Assembly: GCA_030618325.1 (NCBI GenBank) | Contig: JAUXDP010000012.1 | Span: 1-23,272, forward strand | Direction of reading: 5' to 3' | Source of the DNA: Methylococcaceae bacterium | Lineage (GTDB): Bacteria > Pseudomonadota > Gammaproteobacteria > Methylococcales > Methylomonadaceae | DNA: 23,272 nt | In this document: positions 1 through 7,563 of the stretch, piece by piece | Layout of the letters: every line of letters begins with the position of its first letter | Numbering within the stretch: the stretch's first letter is position 1 | Program-made: the position numbers and the translations under genes | Notes under the pieces: generated by a model | Told to the model about the DNA's origin: nothing | The model's input: the letters and a program-made list of their open reading frames with translations, nothing else | Databases searched by the model: none

Positions 1-90
1 CGAACAAGATTTTTGTGAAATACCCTGTAGCTCAGCAGAAGAAAGCTGCCCTGCTCCGGGAATTTCTCGTTCAATTAAAAACTTTGGCAT
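1..90 (-). CDS. DUF4242 domain protein, partial (N-terminal 30 residues)
   Basis: The first 30 codons of a minus-strand gene that runs off the left edge. The start ATG is at 90-88, preceded by GAGGA about 8 nt upstream. The visible peptide begins MPKFLIEREIPGAG and continues with LSSAELQGISQKSC, which matches the N-terminus of DUF4242 proteins as I know them: small ferredoxin-like alpha/beta proteins, some described as nickel-binding. No function can be assigned beyond the family. It lies directly downstream of a TetR gene on the same strand but has its own promoter, which carries a dyad like that in the TetR promoter, so it is the likely regulatory target. The 3' part is outside the window. 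Confidence 0.75.
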   Translation of the reverse strand, partial: MPKFLIEREIPGAGQLSSAELQGISQKSCS

Positions 91-108
91 AACATGTCCT
101 CACATTAA

Positions 109-137
109 ATTATAAAAAATGACCAGTCGTATTAAAA
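109..137 (-). promoter_or_regulatory. Promoter with TetR-type operator for the DUF4242 gene
   Basis: On the minus strand a perfect -10 (TATAAT, 114-109) lies 17 nt from a weak -35 (TTTTAA, 137-132). The spacer contains ACGACTGGTCAT (130-119). This differs at two of twelve positions from the perfect palindrome ACGACCGGTCGT in the TetR promoter. The shared dyad in the same place, between -35 and -10, is seen directly. Binding by the neighbouring TetR is inferred. Confidence 0.6.
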
Positions 138-153
138 AAATAGGTAAAAAATT

Positions 154-750
154 TCAACTCTTAAAATAACCATCTAACAAACTATCGCAACAACTTTGCA
201 ATGGCGCCACAGACTTTTCAATCTTCATTCGCAGTAACACACCTTGCCATGTATTCACCAATAAATCAGCCATCGATCCAGCGGATAAATCGGTTCTAAC
301 CAGACCTTCTTGTTGGCCCTTTAAAAGTCCTTCCTTTATCAAGTCTTGATATTGGTTTACTGCCGATTGCAATGCTGCGCGGCAAATGTCACTATTATCA
401 CCCAGCTCCCCCATCAAATTACCCAATAAACAACCACCTTTAAATTCGTTAGCTTCGAGTTCAAAAATAAGCTCATTAAAATAATTCTTAAGCGCGGATA
501 AACCATCTACATTTGGGGTTTGTAAGTGCCTTTGAAGCTGCACAATAAAAGGGTCAATATAATGCTGTACGACCTCAGCACAAAATACTTCTTTACTGCC
601 GAAATAATTGTAAAAAGACCCTTTAGGAATCTGCACGGCATCCAGGATTTCTTTTAAGCCTGTGCCATGATAGCCCTGGGCCATTAGCATAGAAACACCC
701 TGATCCAGTAACTTTTCTCGATTAATTTGTTTTTTAAAAACCCTAACCAT
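154..750 (-). CDS. TetR/AcrR family transcriptional repressor
   Basis: A 198-residue one-domain TetR regulator, the usual family length. The N-terminal helix-turn-helix covers about residues 14-56, with recognition-helix region IPKGSFYNYFGSKE. The rest is the helical ligand-binding and dimer domain, which does not reveal the ligand. A longer reading from a TTG at 786 is possible, but that TTG is the first three bases of a TTGACA -35 box, and the extra 12 codons cover the operator and -10. I therefore place the start at ATG 750, which is about the predicted transcription start, giving a leaderless message. The layout of dyad and short HTH protein recalls regulators of the AcuR/NemR type that bind GACCGGTC cores, but that is inference. 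It probably represses itself and the adjacent DUF4242 gene. Confidence 0.88.
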   Translation of the reverse strand: MVRVFKKQINREKLLDQGVSMLMAQGYHGTGLKEILDAVQIPKGSFYNYFGSKEVFCAEVVQHYIDPFIVQLQRHLQTPNVDGLSALKNYFNELIFELEANEFKGGCLLGNLMGELGDNSDICRAALQSAVNQYQDLIKEGLLKGQQEGLVRTDLSAGSMADLLVNTWQGVLLRMKIEKSVAPLQSCCDSLLDGYFKS

Positions 751-757
751 ATGAAAT

Positions 758-786
758 ATATTACGACCGGTCGTCTCATATGTCAA
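758..786 (-). promoter_or_regulatory. Consensus promoter with embedded palindromic operator (TetR autoregulation)
   Basis: On the minus strand, TTGACA (786-781), a 17-nt spacer, and TAATAT (763-758). The spacer contains the perfect 12-bp palindrome ACGACCGGTCGT (774-763), which overlaps the first base of the -10. A repressor bound there would block RNA polymerase directly. The predicted transcription start is at about 751-750, on the TetR start codon. Confidence 0.75.
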
Positions 787-1136
787 GTATTATAATTTAG
801 TAGCCCACTGCTTATACAACCAGAAAAAGAAATAGTTTAATTTGTGCTATGGCTGATAATCTGGCTATCTCACACCAAGTAAAAGGGTATCTCTAATAAT
901 TCGTAGTTTGTTCGAGTTCAAGGCGAATGATTTTCAAGAACCGCAGTGTCTATGGAATACATGAGGATCACAGAAAATTATCCAACGCCGAAATCGGACA
1001 AAAAGACACACTTAGAGGTAGCCTAAACCTCATATTTGTGAATAACATAAACCTTGATGCAGTAATGATCCTAAACACATATTTTTATAAATTTGCTTTT
1101 TTAGTTTTGTACTTCGCATGGTTATGCTTAGACTCG
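787..1136. other. Intergenic stretch, no supported gene
   Basis: About 350 bases between the TetR promoter and the next gene. A plus-strand open frame of 87 codons starts at 927 with an AAGG about 4 nt upstream. It runs antisense into the 3' end of the following minus-strand gene, has no recognisable domain and mixes unrelated composition, so I do not call it. I see no convincing hairpin, RNA or repeat here. Confidence 0.5.
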
Positions 1137-1667
1137 TTAGTTATTTACCCGACCTGCCCAATTAAAAAGTGGAGTACGAAAAAAATATAAAATGAACAAC
1201 ACCAATATCGACATACATGCTCCTGTTAGAATAGCCATCCATATATTCGGTGCATACTTTATTTTAAAAAGAAGATGAGAGGTTATAAAATAACAAAATC
1301 CTAGAAATAGCATATATGGCAATACAACCATCGAGACTATGCCTGCCATAAAAACCGAACCCAGCATTACATTATTAGTTTCTGGTGCTGCACCATTTAA
1401 AATATTATTATTTGACTGCTCACTCATTTCGTTGAACCACACTAAATATTCTTCCGAAACATGAAATGTAGCATCGGTAATTTGCCAAAGTAAGATAAGA
1501 ACAAACGGGTAAACAAGAGCATTAATTATTAGAAATTTTTTTTCGCTATCCCTTCCCCACATAACCTTTGTAGGTTTTAAAAATAATCTTATCAAAAACC
1601 AAATAGAAGGGTATCCCGTTAAGCATAGTAAAATGTATGTACAGAGATATTTTCCAATTTCGTTCAT
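1137..1667 (-). CDS. Hypothetical four-helix inner-membrane protein
   Basis: A 176-residue protein I do not recognise. Four hydrophobic segments are visible, at about residues 7-29, 44-64, 100-130 and 142-165. A polar loop at roughly 66-99 (rich in Glu, Asn and Ser) lies between helices 2 and 3. There is no signal-peptide cleavage pattern and no catalytic motif. The start ATG at 1667 has only a weak, distant GAG as ribosome-binding site. It sits alone between the TetR and cupin genes, same strand but about 180 nt from the cupin terminator, so it is probably its own transcription unit. The coherent multi-helix pattern over the full length supports a real gene, but its role is unknown. Confidence 0.6.
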   Translation of the reverse strand: MNEIGKYLCTYILLCLTGYPSIWFLIRLFLKPTKVMWGRDSEKKFLIINALVYPFVLILLWQITDATFHVSEEYLVWFNEMSEQSNNNILNGAAPETNNVMLGSVFMAGIVSMVVLPYMLFLGFCYFITSHLLFKIKYAPNIWMAILTGACMSILVLFILYFFRTPLFNWAGRVNN

Positions 1668-1798
1668 AGGTATTAGCTGCTCAGTAGATCTTGAACAGGT
1701 TCTAAGGAAAAGATCCTATATTGGTTGGTTTTTTGTGAGTATTGATGACTTCTGCCAAATAATCTAAGAATATGCGAACAGCATAATTTGTATTTTAC

Positions 1799-1838
1799 AA
1801 AAAAAATACAAGTCAGGTTAATGTATGCCTGACTTGTA
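1799..1838 (-). terminator. Rho-independent terminator of the cupin gene
   Basis: A perfect 11-bp stem (TACAAGTCAGG at 1807-1817 against CCTGACTTGTA at 1828-1838) with a 10-nt loop. Read on the minus strand it is followed by eight T's (1806-1799). It begins 12 nt after the cupin stop codon. Confidence 0.88.
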
Positions 1839-1849
1839 TAACGCTTAGT

Positions 1850-2128
1850 TTAACCGTGTTTATAATGCTTTTTCAGCGCTTTTTTTACTTCCCACGTACA
1901 ATTTAAGCCGCGAGGGAATACGACCAAATCACCTACAGTGAAGGTTACAGCTTCACTTCCATCATCTGGCGTCATCACACATTCGCCTTCTAAAATAAAA
2001 GCTGTTTCTTTGTCTTGAAAAGACCAAGGAAAGACTGATACTTCCTTTTCCCATGTTGGCCAGTCAGCAACACCTAATTCATTTAAAATTTCTTCACTTG
2101 GGTTGCTATCAACTGTAATTTTGCTCAT
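1850..2128 (-). CDS. Small single-domain cupin protein
   Basis: A 92-residue protein, essentially one cupin barrel. The central part carries a cupin motif 1-like segment (FILEGECVMTPDDG) and a motif 2-like segment (GDLVVFPRGLNCTWEV). It most resembles the cupin_3/EutQ-like group of short cupins used for small ligands or sugar and ureidoglycine-type chemistry. The classic metal-binding histidines of motif 1 are not evident, so binding rather than metal catalysis is possible; the exact substrate is not readable. The start ATG at 2128 has an AGGAA about 7 nt upstream. It is monocistronic, with a strong terminator 12 nt beyond its stop. Confidence 0.82.
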   Translation of the reverse strand: MSKITVDSNPSEEILNELGVADWPTWEKEVSVFPWSFQDKETAFILEGECVMTPDDGSEAVTFTVGDLVVFPRGLNCTWEVKKALKKHYKHG

Positions 2129-2385
2129 CTAGATTCCTAAAGTTAGTGTTATATCAAACGTGTACTTCACGCGGATGTATTAATGATTGCCAGATCCTAC
2201 TTATTTGAAACAGCATCTGGTTGCACTATTTTACGCTGAAATTATCTTGTGGTGGGTATAATTCAATCGAGTCAGGATCCTTCCAGTTAAGAAATTACAT
2301 GTATCAAGTATTTCCGCTCCATGAACTTAAAACTCGTTGAAAGGTAGAATTTTAAAATACCTAAAAAAAACAGCTTCCAAAACAC

Positions 2386-3672
2386 CTAGTCCACATGATG
2401 TGCAACCAGAATATTTTTTGCCTTATCGATCTGGCTAAGTAGTAAATTAGTATTTTGTTTGAATTCAGCTAATCGTTTGTTTTCAATAGGTGGTGCTTTG
2501 GGCAACCTGACTTTGAGCGGGTCTCGTTGAATTTTATTGACACGAAATTCATAGTGTAAATGATAGCCAGAAGCTAATCCTGACTTACCTACATAGCCAA
2601 TAACCTGACCTTGTCGGACGGTCTTAGCGTTCTTTATCTTAGTGTCGAAATGCAATAAATGGGCGTACAACGTACTATATTTATTTTGATGCTGTATTAC
2701 CACAACATGCCCATACCCATCTTTAGTCCCCATATACTCAATTTTACCATCTCCAGTCGCTCTAACCGGTGTACCTTTGGGTGCTACATAATCGACACCT
2801 TTATGTGCGCGGACATGTTTAAGAACCGGATGCCTTCTGCGAGGATTGAAGCGTGAGCTGATCCGGGTAAATTCAACTGGAGTACGTAAAAATGCTTTAC
2901 GCAAATTGTTCCCCTCTGGATCGTAGTAATTAACCACCCCTTGGCCATCAGCATGGCGAATGGCTCGAAACACCTGACCACTTGTAACAAATTCTGCTGC
3001 TAAAATATTGCCAGTATCGTACTCTTCGCCGTCAAGATACAATTTTTCATAAATCAATGTGAATTGATCATCAGCATGTATGCTCAGTGTAAAATCGATA
3101 TCCCAAGCAAAAATTGTGGCAAGTTGAACGATCAGTTTTTCGGATAACTCTGATTTTTTTCCGTCAAGAAACAACGAGGAGTTGATGGTGCCGTGGGCGT
3201 ATGTGATTCGACGTTCAATTTCTCTTACCAGTTTTTGGCCTTTATATCCGAAATCGGTTCGATATAATTTTATCGTTTCGATTCTACTTGGCTTGTAAAC
3301 CAACTCTTCTAGTACCTCGTCAGGAGAAAAGTGTAGATTGATAACCTCTCCTGGACGAATTAAATTTAACCTGCCTACCAAATCTGTCGATGATAACCCC
3401 TGGAAATCAGCTTTCTTGACGCCGTATTTAGAAAGTATGCCAAAAATTGTATCACCGGCCTGAACCTCATAGACTAACTGAATATCATCTCTACTACCAG
3501 AATCAAGTGGCAATTCATCTTTTATTTCATGCGGTGGTATCGCTAAAGATTGAGTAGATCGCCAAGCTGCATGATCAGGAGCATCAACTGGAATAATCAA
3601 TGCGTAACTCGCACTTGCAGTGATGGTTGCTATTATTCCCAGCATGAGTGAGCGCGAAAAAATGTTGCTCAA
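2386..3672 (-). CDS. Periplasmic LysM/M23 family murein endopeptidase (MepM-like)
   Basis: A 428-residue secreted peptidase that probably cleaves peptide cross-links in peptidoglycan. A signal peptide covers residues 1-24 (hydrophobic core 9-20, ending ASYA). A LysM-like segment lies at about 67-113 (VQAGDTIFGILSKYGV, then LIRPGEVINL). The C-terminal M23 (LytM) domain at about 268-385 keeps the zinc ligands: HKGVD (His290, Asp294), YAHL (His337) and HLHYE (His371, His373). The family and length match MepM/YebA or OapA-type endopeptidases, and the catalytic set appears complete. The start is TTG, chosen because a perfect AGGAGG lies 7 nt upstream; the later ATG (codon 10) has no ribosome-binding site and would cut into the signal peptide. 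It stands alone. Confidence 0.92.
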   Translation of the reverse strand: MSNIFSRSLMLGIIATITASASYALIIPVDAPDHAAWRSTQSLAIPPHEIKDELPLDSGSRDDIQLVYEVQAGDTIFGILSKYGVKKADFQGLSSTDLVGRLNLIRPGEVINLHFSPDEVLEELVYKPSRIETIKLYRTDFGYKGQKLVREIERRITYAHGTINSSLFLDGKKSELSEKLIVQLATIFAWDIDFTLSIHADDQFTLIYEKLYLDGEEYDTGNILAAEFVTSGQVFRAIRHADGQGVVNYYDPEGNNLRKAFLRTPVEFTRISSRFNPRRRHPVLKHVRAHKGVDYVAPKGTPVRATGDGKIEYMGTKDGYGHVVVIQHQNKYSTLYAHLLHFDTKIKNAKTVRQGQVIGYVGKSGLASGYHLHYEFRVNKIQRDPLKVRLPKAPPIENKRLAEFKQNTNLLLSQIDKAKNILVAHHVD

Positions 3673-3679
3673 AGCGAGG

Positions 3680-3685
3680 CCTCCT
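3680..3685 (-). promoter_or_regulatory. Shine-Dalgarno AGGAGG fixing a TTG start
   Basis: On the minus strand a perfect AGGAGG is spaced 7 nt from the TTG at 3672-3670. It decides the start of the M23 peptidase in favour of TTG and keeps the full signal peptide. Confidence 0.8.
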
Positions 3686-3799
3686 GATTAAGTGTAATTT
3701 TATACTCTAATCATTAGTCTAGGATATGGTTTGTAACTAGCAAAACTCATAGTGTGACGGGATACTTAGAATTAGAAATTGCTTGATAGACGCTAGGTA

Positions 3800-3892
3800 A
3801 TACCAATCCCAATAAGTTTTTATTTTAATTCTCCTCATCCCCGCCTTCTCCAGCAGGAGAAGGAATATATGAGAACTTATTGGGATTGGTAT
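3800..3892. repeat. 93-bp nested palindromic repeat (MITE- or REP-like)
   Basis: Perfect 19-bp terminal inverted repeats, ATACCAATCCCAATAAGTT at 3800-3818 and its complement at 3874-3892. They enclose a second perfect hairpin, CCTTCTCC (3844-3851) / GGAGAAGG (3856-3863) with an AGCA loop. There is no coding capacity and no obvious target-site duplication. The design fits a non-autonomous mobile repeat or dispersed palindrome. It sits between the M23 gene start and the Bat operon end; I see nothing else in the rest of 3673-4023. Confidence 0.7.
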
Positions 3893-4023
3893 AACTCACA
3901 ACGCTAAGCCCCCATATTGCACAGGGTTTTTGTCTGTCTTGAATTCACACCGTAGGGTGCATGGCAGAAAATAGAATTGTAAGGACTATACTGGCTGGAC
4001 CTGGAAAATCAGTTAAATGCTAT

Positions 4024-5718
4024 CTACAAACGATACAGCGGCTCCAACTTATCGTCTACAGGCTTTTCTTTTTTAGCATGAATGGTATTGTATTCATTAA
4101 AACTCTTCCATAATTTATTACCACTCCATTCCAAACTATTATTACTATAGAGCAATTGATTTAACACAAGAATTTCTTCTTTTAGTTCTTTACTGCAAAA
4201 AGGAGCAATTTTCCCCAGACTTGAGACCTCATATTGCTGCTGCCCCCAGCGAATTATTGCATCCTTGGCAGCCACAGCATTATTTTCCTGGCAGGCTTTT
4301 TTTAAGGTTTTGATACCGTCATCATTTGGCTTAGCAGATTTTTCATTTTCCTTTGGAGTGTTGACATTCTGCCGTGAATTTAACAAATATAGTGTCGTTA
4401 AAACCCATCCCAGCATCAAAAATGCCGAAAGACCCATCCAAGCATATTGCTTTTCTCCGGAAGTATCAGAAACTTTTTGTGCAGAAGCAGCTTCGAAAGT
4501 TGGTTCAGTCGTTGAATGGGTATTTGATGCTGCTCCTGGTAATGCAATAGCTTGAATAGTTTTTGCTGGGATTATTGCAATTTCCATTTGATCCGTTTGC
4601 GTATTCCACCAGGGGATTTTAATTTCTGGAAGTTGATAAGTACCTCCCTGAGATGGAATAAGTGCTATTTTTTCTTCTCGAAAAGCAACCATACTGTTTT
4701 CTTTAACTAGTCCCTTTAGTATGGGTTGATCTGGATAATACTTAAGCTTATCTCCTGAAACAGTTTGCTGTTTATTAGTTAATTTTGGCAATTGACCCAC
4801 TGTTGAGCCTTTCACCAACAGGGTGAGTGTTCGCGTGAGTGGTTCACCTATATTAACTTTCAAATCATCATTACTCCACTCCTCTTGTAAATGAACCTGT
4901 TCTGCAGGGAGCCAGTGTTTGCCAGTAAAGTGTTCCGGAACTGGCTGGACATTTAATTCTATAGCATCAGAAGCGACCCTCATTGTCCGAGTTTTCAGAC
5001 GATTAAAAAAACCACCAAAACTAGGCCGACTATTTCCAACAACAATAGCAGCAGTTAATGACAGAGGAGTTATCGTCATCGTCCCACTTTTTTGTGGGAA
5101 AATCGCATATTTTCGCTCAGTGACGGTATAGTACTCCCCTTGGAACTCGGTACTATAATCCTTATCCTTACCCAATGTTTCGATCACAGCATCAGCCAAT
5201 TTCGGTTCAGTCAAACGTGCCTGGGATAAATCGACCTTTCGGTACAAACGCATCGTATAAATGACCTGTTGCTGGACATAAGGGGTTCTTGTCGATACAT
5301 CGACCAAAACAAATAAATCTCCACCCAATTGAGTATCAGACTTTGTCCTCTCTGCTTTATTGATGAGAATGCTGCTAGCATCGCTTTTATCTCCACCAAA
5401 ATTAATGGCTGGTATGGTTATCATGCCAGTTTTTTTAGGGATCACATCAAGAACCCACTGAATATTATTGGCAAAGCTTCCGTTGACCCACGAAGATTGA
5501 CTACTGTGGCTCTGATTAAGCACTTCAAAGTCTTTATGCAAAGGACTGAAATCTGGATCACCATCTGGATTATTGCTGGCTGAAAAAGTAATTTGGAAGG
5601 ACTCATTCATGTTCACCGGATTTCGATCGGTAGTCACAATTATTTCAGTAGCTAATCCTGTCAACGCGTAACAACACAGGGTAAAACCTATAATAGTTTT
5701 CATAAACTTTATTAGCAT
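4024..5718 (-). CDS. batD: BatD family protein
   Basis: A 564-residue BatD, the last gene of the operon. A signal peptide covers residues 1-23 (ending GLA). A long extracytoplasmic region of Ig-like beta-rich character (roughly 24-420) contains typical BatD segments such as TPYVQQQVIYTMRLYR (145-160). One transmembrane helix (about 426-446) is followed by a charged cytoplasmic tail of about 118 residues. BatD is thought to form an envelope complex with the VWA proteins BatA and BatB; the original aerotolerance role was proposed in Bacteroides and the molecular function is unsettled. The start at 5718 is chosen because GGAG lies 7 nt upstream; Met6 has none. It begins 12 nt after the BatB stop. 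Confidence 0.9.
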   Translation of the reverse strand: MLIKFMKTIIGFTLCCYALTGLATEIIVTTDRNPVNMNESFQITFSASNNPDGDPDFSPLHKDFEVLNQSHSSQSSWVNGSFANNIQWVLDVIPKKTGMITIPAINFGGDKSDASSILINKAERTKSDTQLGGDLFVLVDVSTRTPYVQQQVIYTMRLYRKVDLSQARLTEPKLADAVIETLGKDKDYSTEFQGEYYTVTERKYAIFPQKSGTMTITPLSLTAAIVVGNSRPSFGGFFNRLKTRTMRVASDAIELNVQPVPEHFTGKHWLPAEQVHLQEEWSNDDLKVNIGEPLTRTLTLLVKGSTVGQLPKLTNKQQTVSGDKLKYYPDQPILKGLVKENSMVAFREEKIALIPSQGGTYQLPEIKIPWWNTQTDQMEIAIIPAKTIQAIALPGAASNTHSTTEPTFEAASAQKVSDTSGEKQYAWMGLSAFLMLGWVLTTLYLLNSRQNVNTPKENEKSAKPNDDGIKTLKKACQENNAVAAKDAIIRWGQQQYEVSSLGKIAPFCSKELKEEILVLNQLLYSNNSLEWSGNKLWKSFNEYNTIHAKKEKPVDDKLEPLYRL

Positions 5719-5730
5719 CAGCTACTCCGA

Positions 5731-7563
5731 TTACCAGGCTTGAACGTTATCTGATCTAAACTTACGTTTTCCATATTGATACTTAAATTTTCGTTTCAAC
5801 AAACCTGATGGATCATCAGGAATTCTTTGCAACCATTGTTCGTTGGCCTGCTGAGTTTCATCTTGTTGCATAGCTTGTTCAGTTTTTGCTTGACTCTTTT
5901 CCCCAGAATCTTTTTCTTTTTGTTGCTGATTTTGTTCTGCCTGTTGCTGTTTATTTTCTGATTTATCAGCATCGTCTTGTTTCGTCTGTTCTTTTTGGTT
6001 TTGCTGATTATTCTTCTCATTGGATTGCTGTTGCTCGGTTGAACTTTCATCCTGCTGTGAGTCATTTTGCTGCGATTGCTGATCTTGTGATTGCTCAGAA
6101 TTTTCCTGTTCCTCAGACTGTTTGTCTTCTTGCTGTTGCTGTGACTTAGAGTCTTGCTCCGAGGATTGATTATCTCCCTGCTTTTGATTGTTTTGCTGCT
6201 GTTGTTTTTCCAGCTGCTCCTCAACTATTTCCTTATTATGCAACGTATCTTCATGCTTAGGATCAATAGCTAAAGCCTGTTGATAAGCCTGTAAAGCTTC
6301 TTGCAATTTTCCTGACTTGGCTAAAGCATTACCCTTATTATATAAAGCTTCACTGGTTTGGATACTCTCCAGACTCTCTACAGCCTCAGTAAATTCTCCA
6401 GCTTTGTAGTGTGCTGCTGCTTTCCACTCTGGGTCATCAAACTGGGTGGCAGCTTGTCCAAACTTTTGCTTATTAAAGTTTTTTTGTGCCTGTTGATCTT
6501 TGGATTGCCACAAATCCTGCCATTCCAAAGCGTAACTATTCTTAGGAATTGGCAGAAGTACCATTAATGCCAGACAAAGAATTCCACGACGGAAGCTAAG
6601 AACGGCTAAGGGCAATACCAGCAATAACAGCCAAGGCCCCTGATCTTGCCATAAATCCAGCAACAAATTATTCCCCTCCTTTTCTTGTTGCTCAGCACGG
6701 GTATCAAGATTTGCCAGCAGGGTGTCAATATCACTGTCATCAGCACTTATCAGACGAAAACTGCCACCCCCTGTATTTGCCAACTTTTGCAAATCCTGCC
6801 TGTTCAATTTAGGTACGACAATATTTCCACTAATATCCTTCAAAAAGCCACCTTGAGAAATTTTGATGGGAGCTCCTTGTGGTGTGCCCACCCCCAGAAC
6901 CGACAATTGATAATTATCTAACGACCGAACCACCTTTAACGTATCTGCCAGTACCACGCCATCAGTAACCAGCAATATTTGCCCTCTGGCTAAACCGGCT
7001 TGCTTAAATAATACTACCGCTTTGTCTAATGCCGACCTAGTATTGCTACCTTGTGTGGGCATAATTTCAGTTTCCAGCGCCGTAAGCTGACTATTAATTG
7101 TTTCAGTATCCTCAGTTAATGGCGTGACAGTAAATGCATCGCCTGCATAAACAATAAGCGCAGTTTGTCCGTCCTTACGTCGTTTTAAAATATCGGATAT
7201 TTTATATCTTGCCCGAATCAATCGACTGGGCTTAATATCCGCAGCATCCATAGAGCGTGATAAATCCAGTAGTATCACCAATGCCGAAGCATTTCTGAAT
7301 GCAGGGGAAGGCAACCGCTCCCAGCTTGGTCCAGCCAAGGCAATAATGGTAATCAATCCAGCCAACGCGGCACTAAATAATGGCCAGCGATTTTGTGTAG
7401 TTGCCCTTTGCTGCAAAATATAGGGCAATAATTCAGCATCACAAACCTGACTCCAGTTACCTTGCATGAGCTTATTTTTCCAACTCAAGACCAAGACTAT
7501 AGCAAAAGGTATCAATGCCAAAAGCCAAAATGGCCTGATAAAATGAAAGTCGGTTATGTCCAT
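5731..7563 (-). CDS. batB: BatB-type VWA protein fused to TPR and Gln-rich tail
   Basis: A 610-residue membrane protein. N-terminal helices lie at about residues 11-27 and 61-78. The VWA domain (about 94-285) has an intact MIDAS: DLSRS (Asp100, Ser102, Ser104), the Thr around 170-175, and TDG (Asp201). A helical pair follows (about 311-339), then TPR repeats at roughly 370-445 including ALYNKGNALAKSGKLQEAL. A strongly Gln/Ser/Glu/Asn-rich stretch covers about 450-575, and the last 35 residues are conserved-looking and basic (WLQRIPDDPSGLLKRK). The TPR part corresponds to a separate BatC in some species, so this is a BatB-BatC fusion. A frame opens 19 codons further upstream, but inside batA; I choose the ATG at 7563, which overlaps the batA stop by 10 nt and suggests translational coupling. 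Confidence 0.92.
   Translation of the reverse strand: MDITDFHFIRPFWLLALIPFAIVLVLSWKNKLMQGNWSQVCDAELLPYILQQRATTQNRWPLFSAALAGLITIIALAGPSWERLPSPAFRNASALVILLDLSRSMDAADIKPSRLIRARYKISDILKRRKDGQTALIVYAGDAFTVTPLTEDTETINSQLTALETEIMPTQGSNTRSALDKAVVLFKQAGLARGQILLVTDGVVLADTLKVVRSLDNYQLSVLGVGTPQGAPIKISQGGFLKDISGNIVVPKLNRQDLQKLANTGGGSFRLISADDSDIDTLLANLDTRAEQQEKEGNNLLLDLWQDQGPWLLLLVLPLAVLSFRRGILCLALMVLLPIPKNSYALEWQDLWQSKDQQAQKNFNKQKFGQAATQFDDPEWKAAAHYKAGEFTEAVESLESIQTSEALYNKGNALAKSGKLQEALQAYQQALAIDPKHEDTLHNKEIVEEQLEKQQQQNNQKQGDNQSSEQDSKSQQQQEDKQSEEQENSEQSQDQQSQQNDSQQDESSTEQQQSNEKNNQQNQKEQTKQDDADKSENKQQQAEQNQQQKEKDSGEKSQAKTEQAMQQDETQQANEQWLQRIPDDPSGLLKRKFKYQYGKRKFRSDNVQAW

Noticed and set aside
927..1190. 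87-codon plus-strand open frame
   Set aside because: It ends antisense inside a better supported membrane-protein gene, has no domain or consistent composition, and only a modest AAGG upstream.
2363..2385. T-run (minus strand) after the M23 gene as a terminator
   Set aside because: Eight T's are present but I find no stem before them.
5796..6224. 142-codon minus-strand frame rich in Lys, Asn and Ser
   Set aside because: It lies in another frame of the Gln-rich repeat of BatB; such repetitive coding opens false frames.
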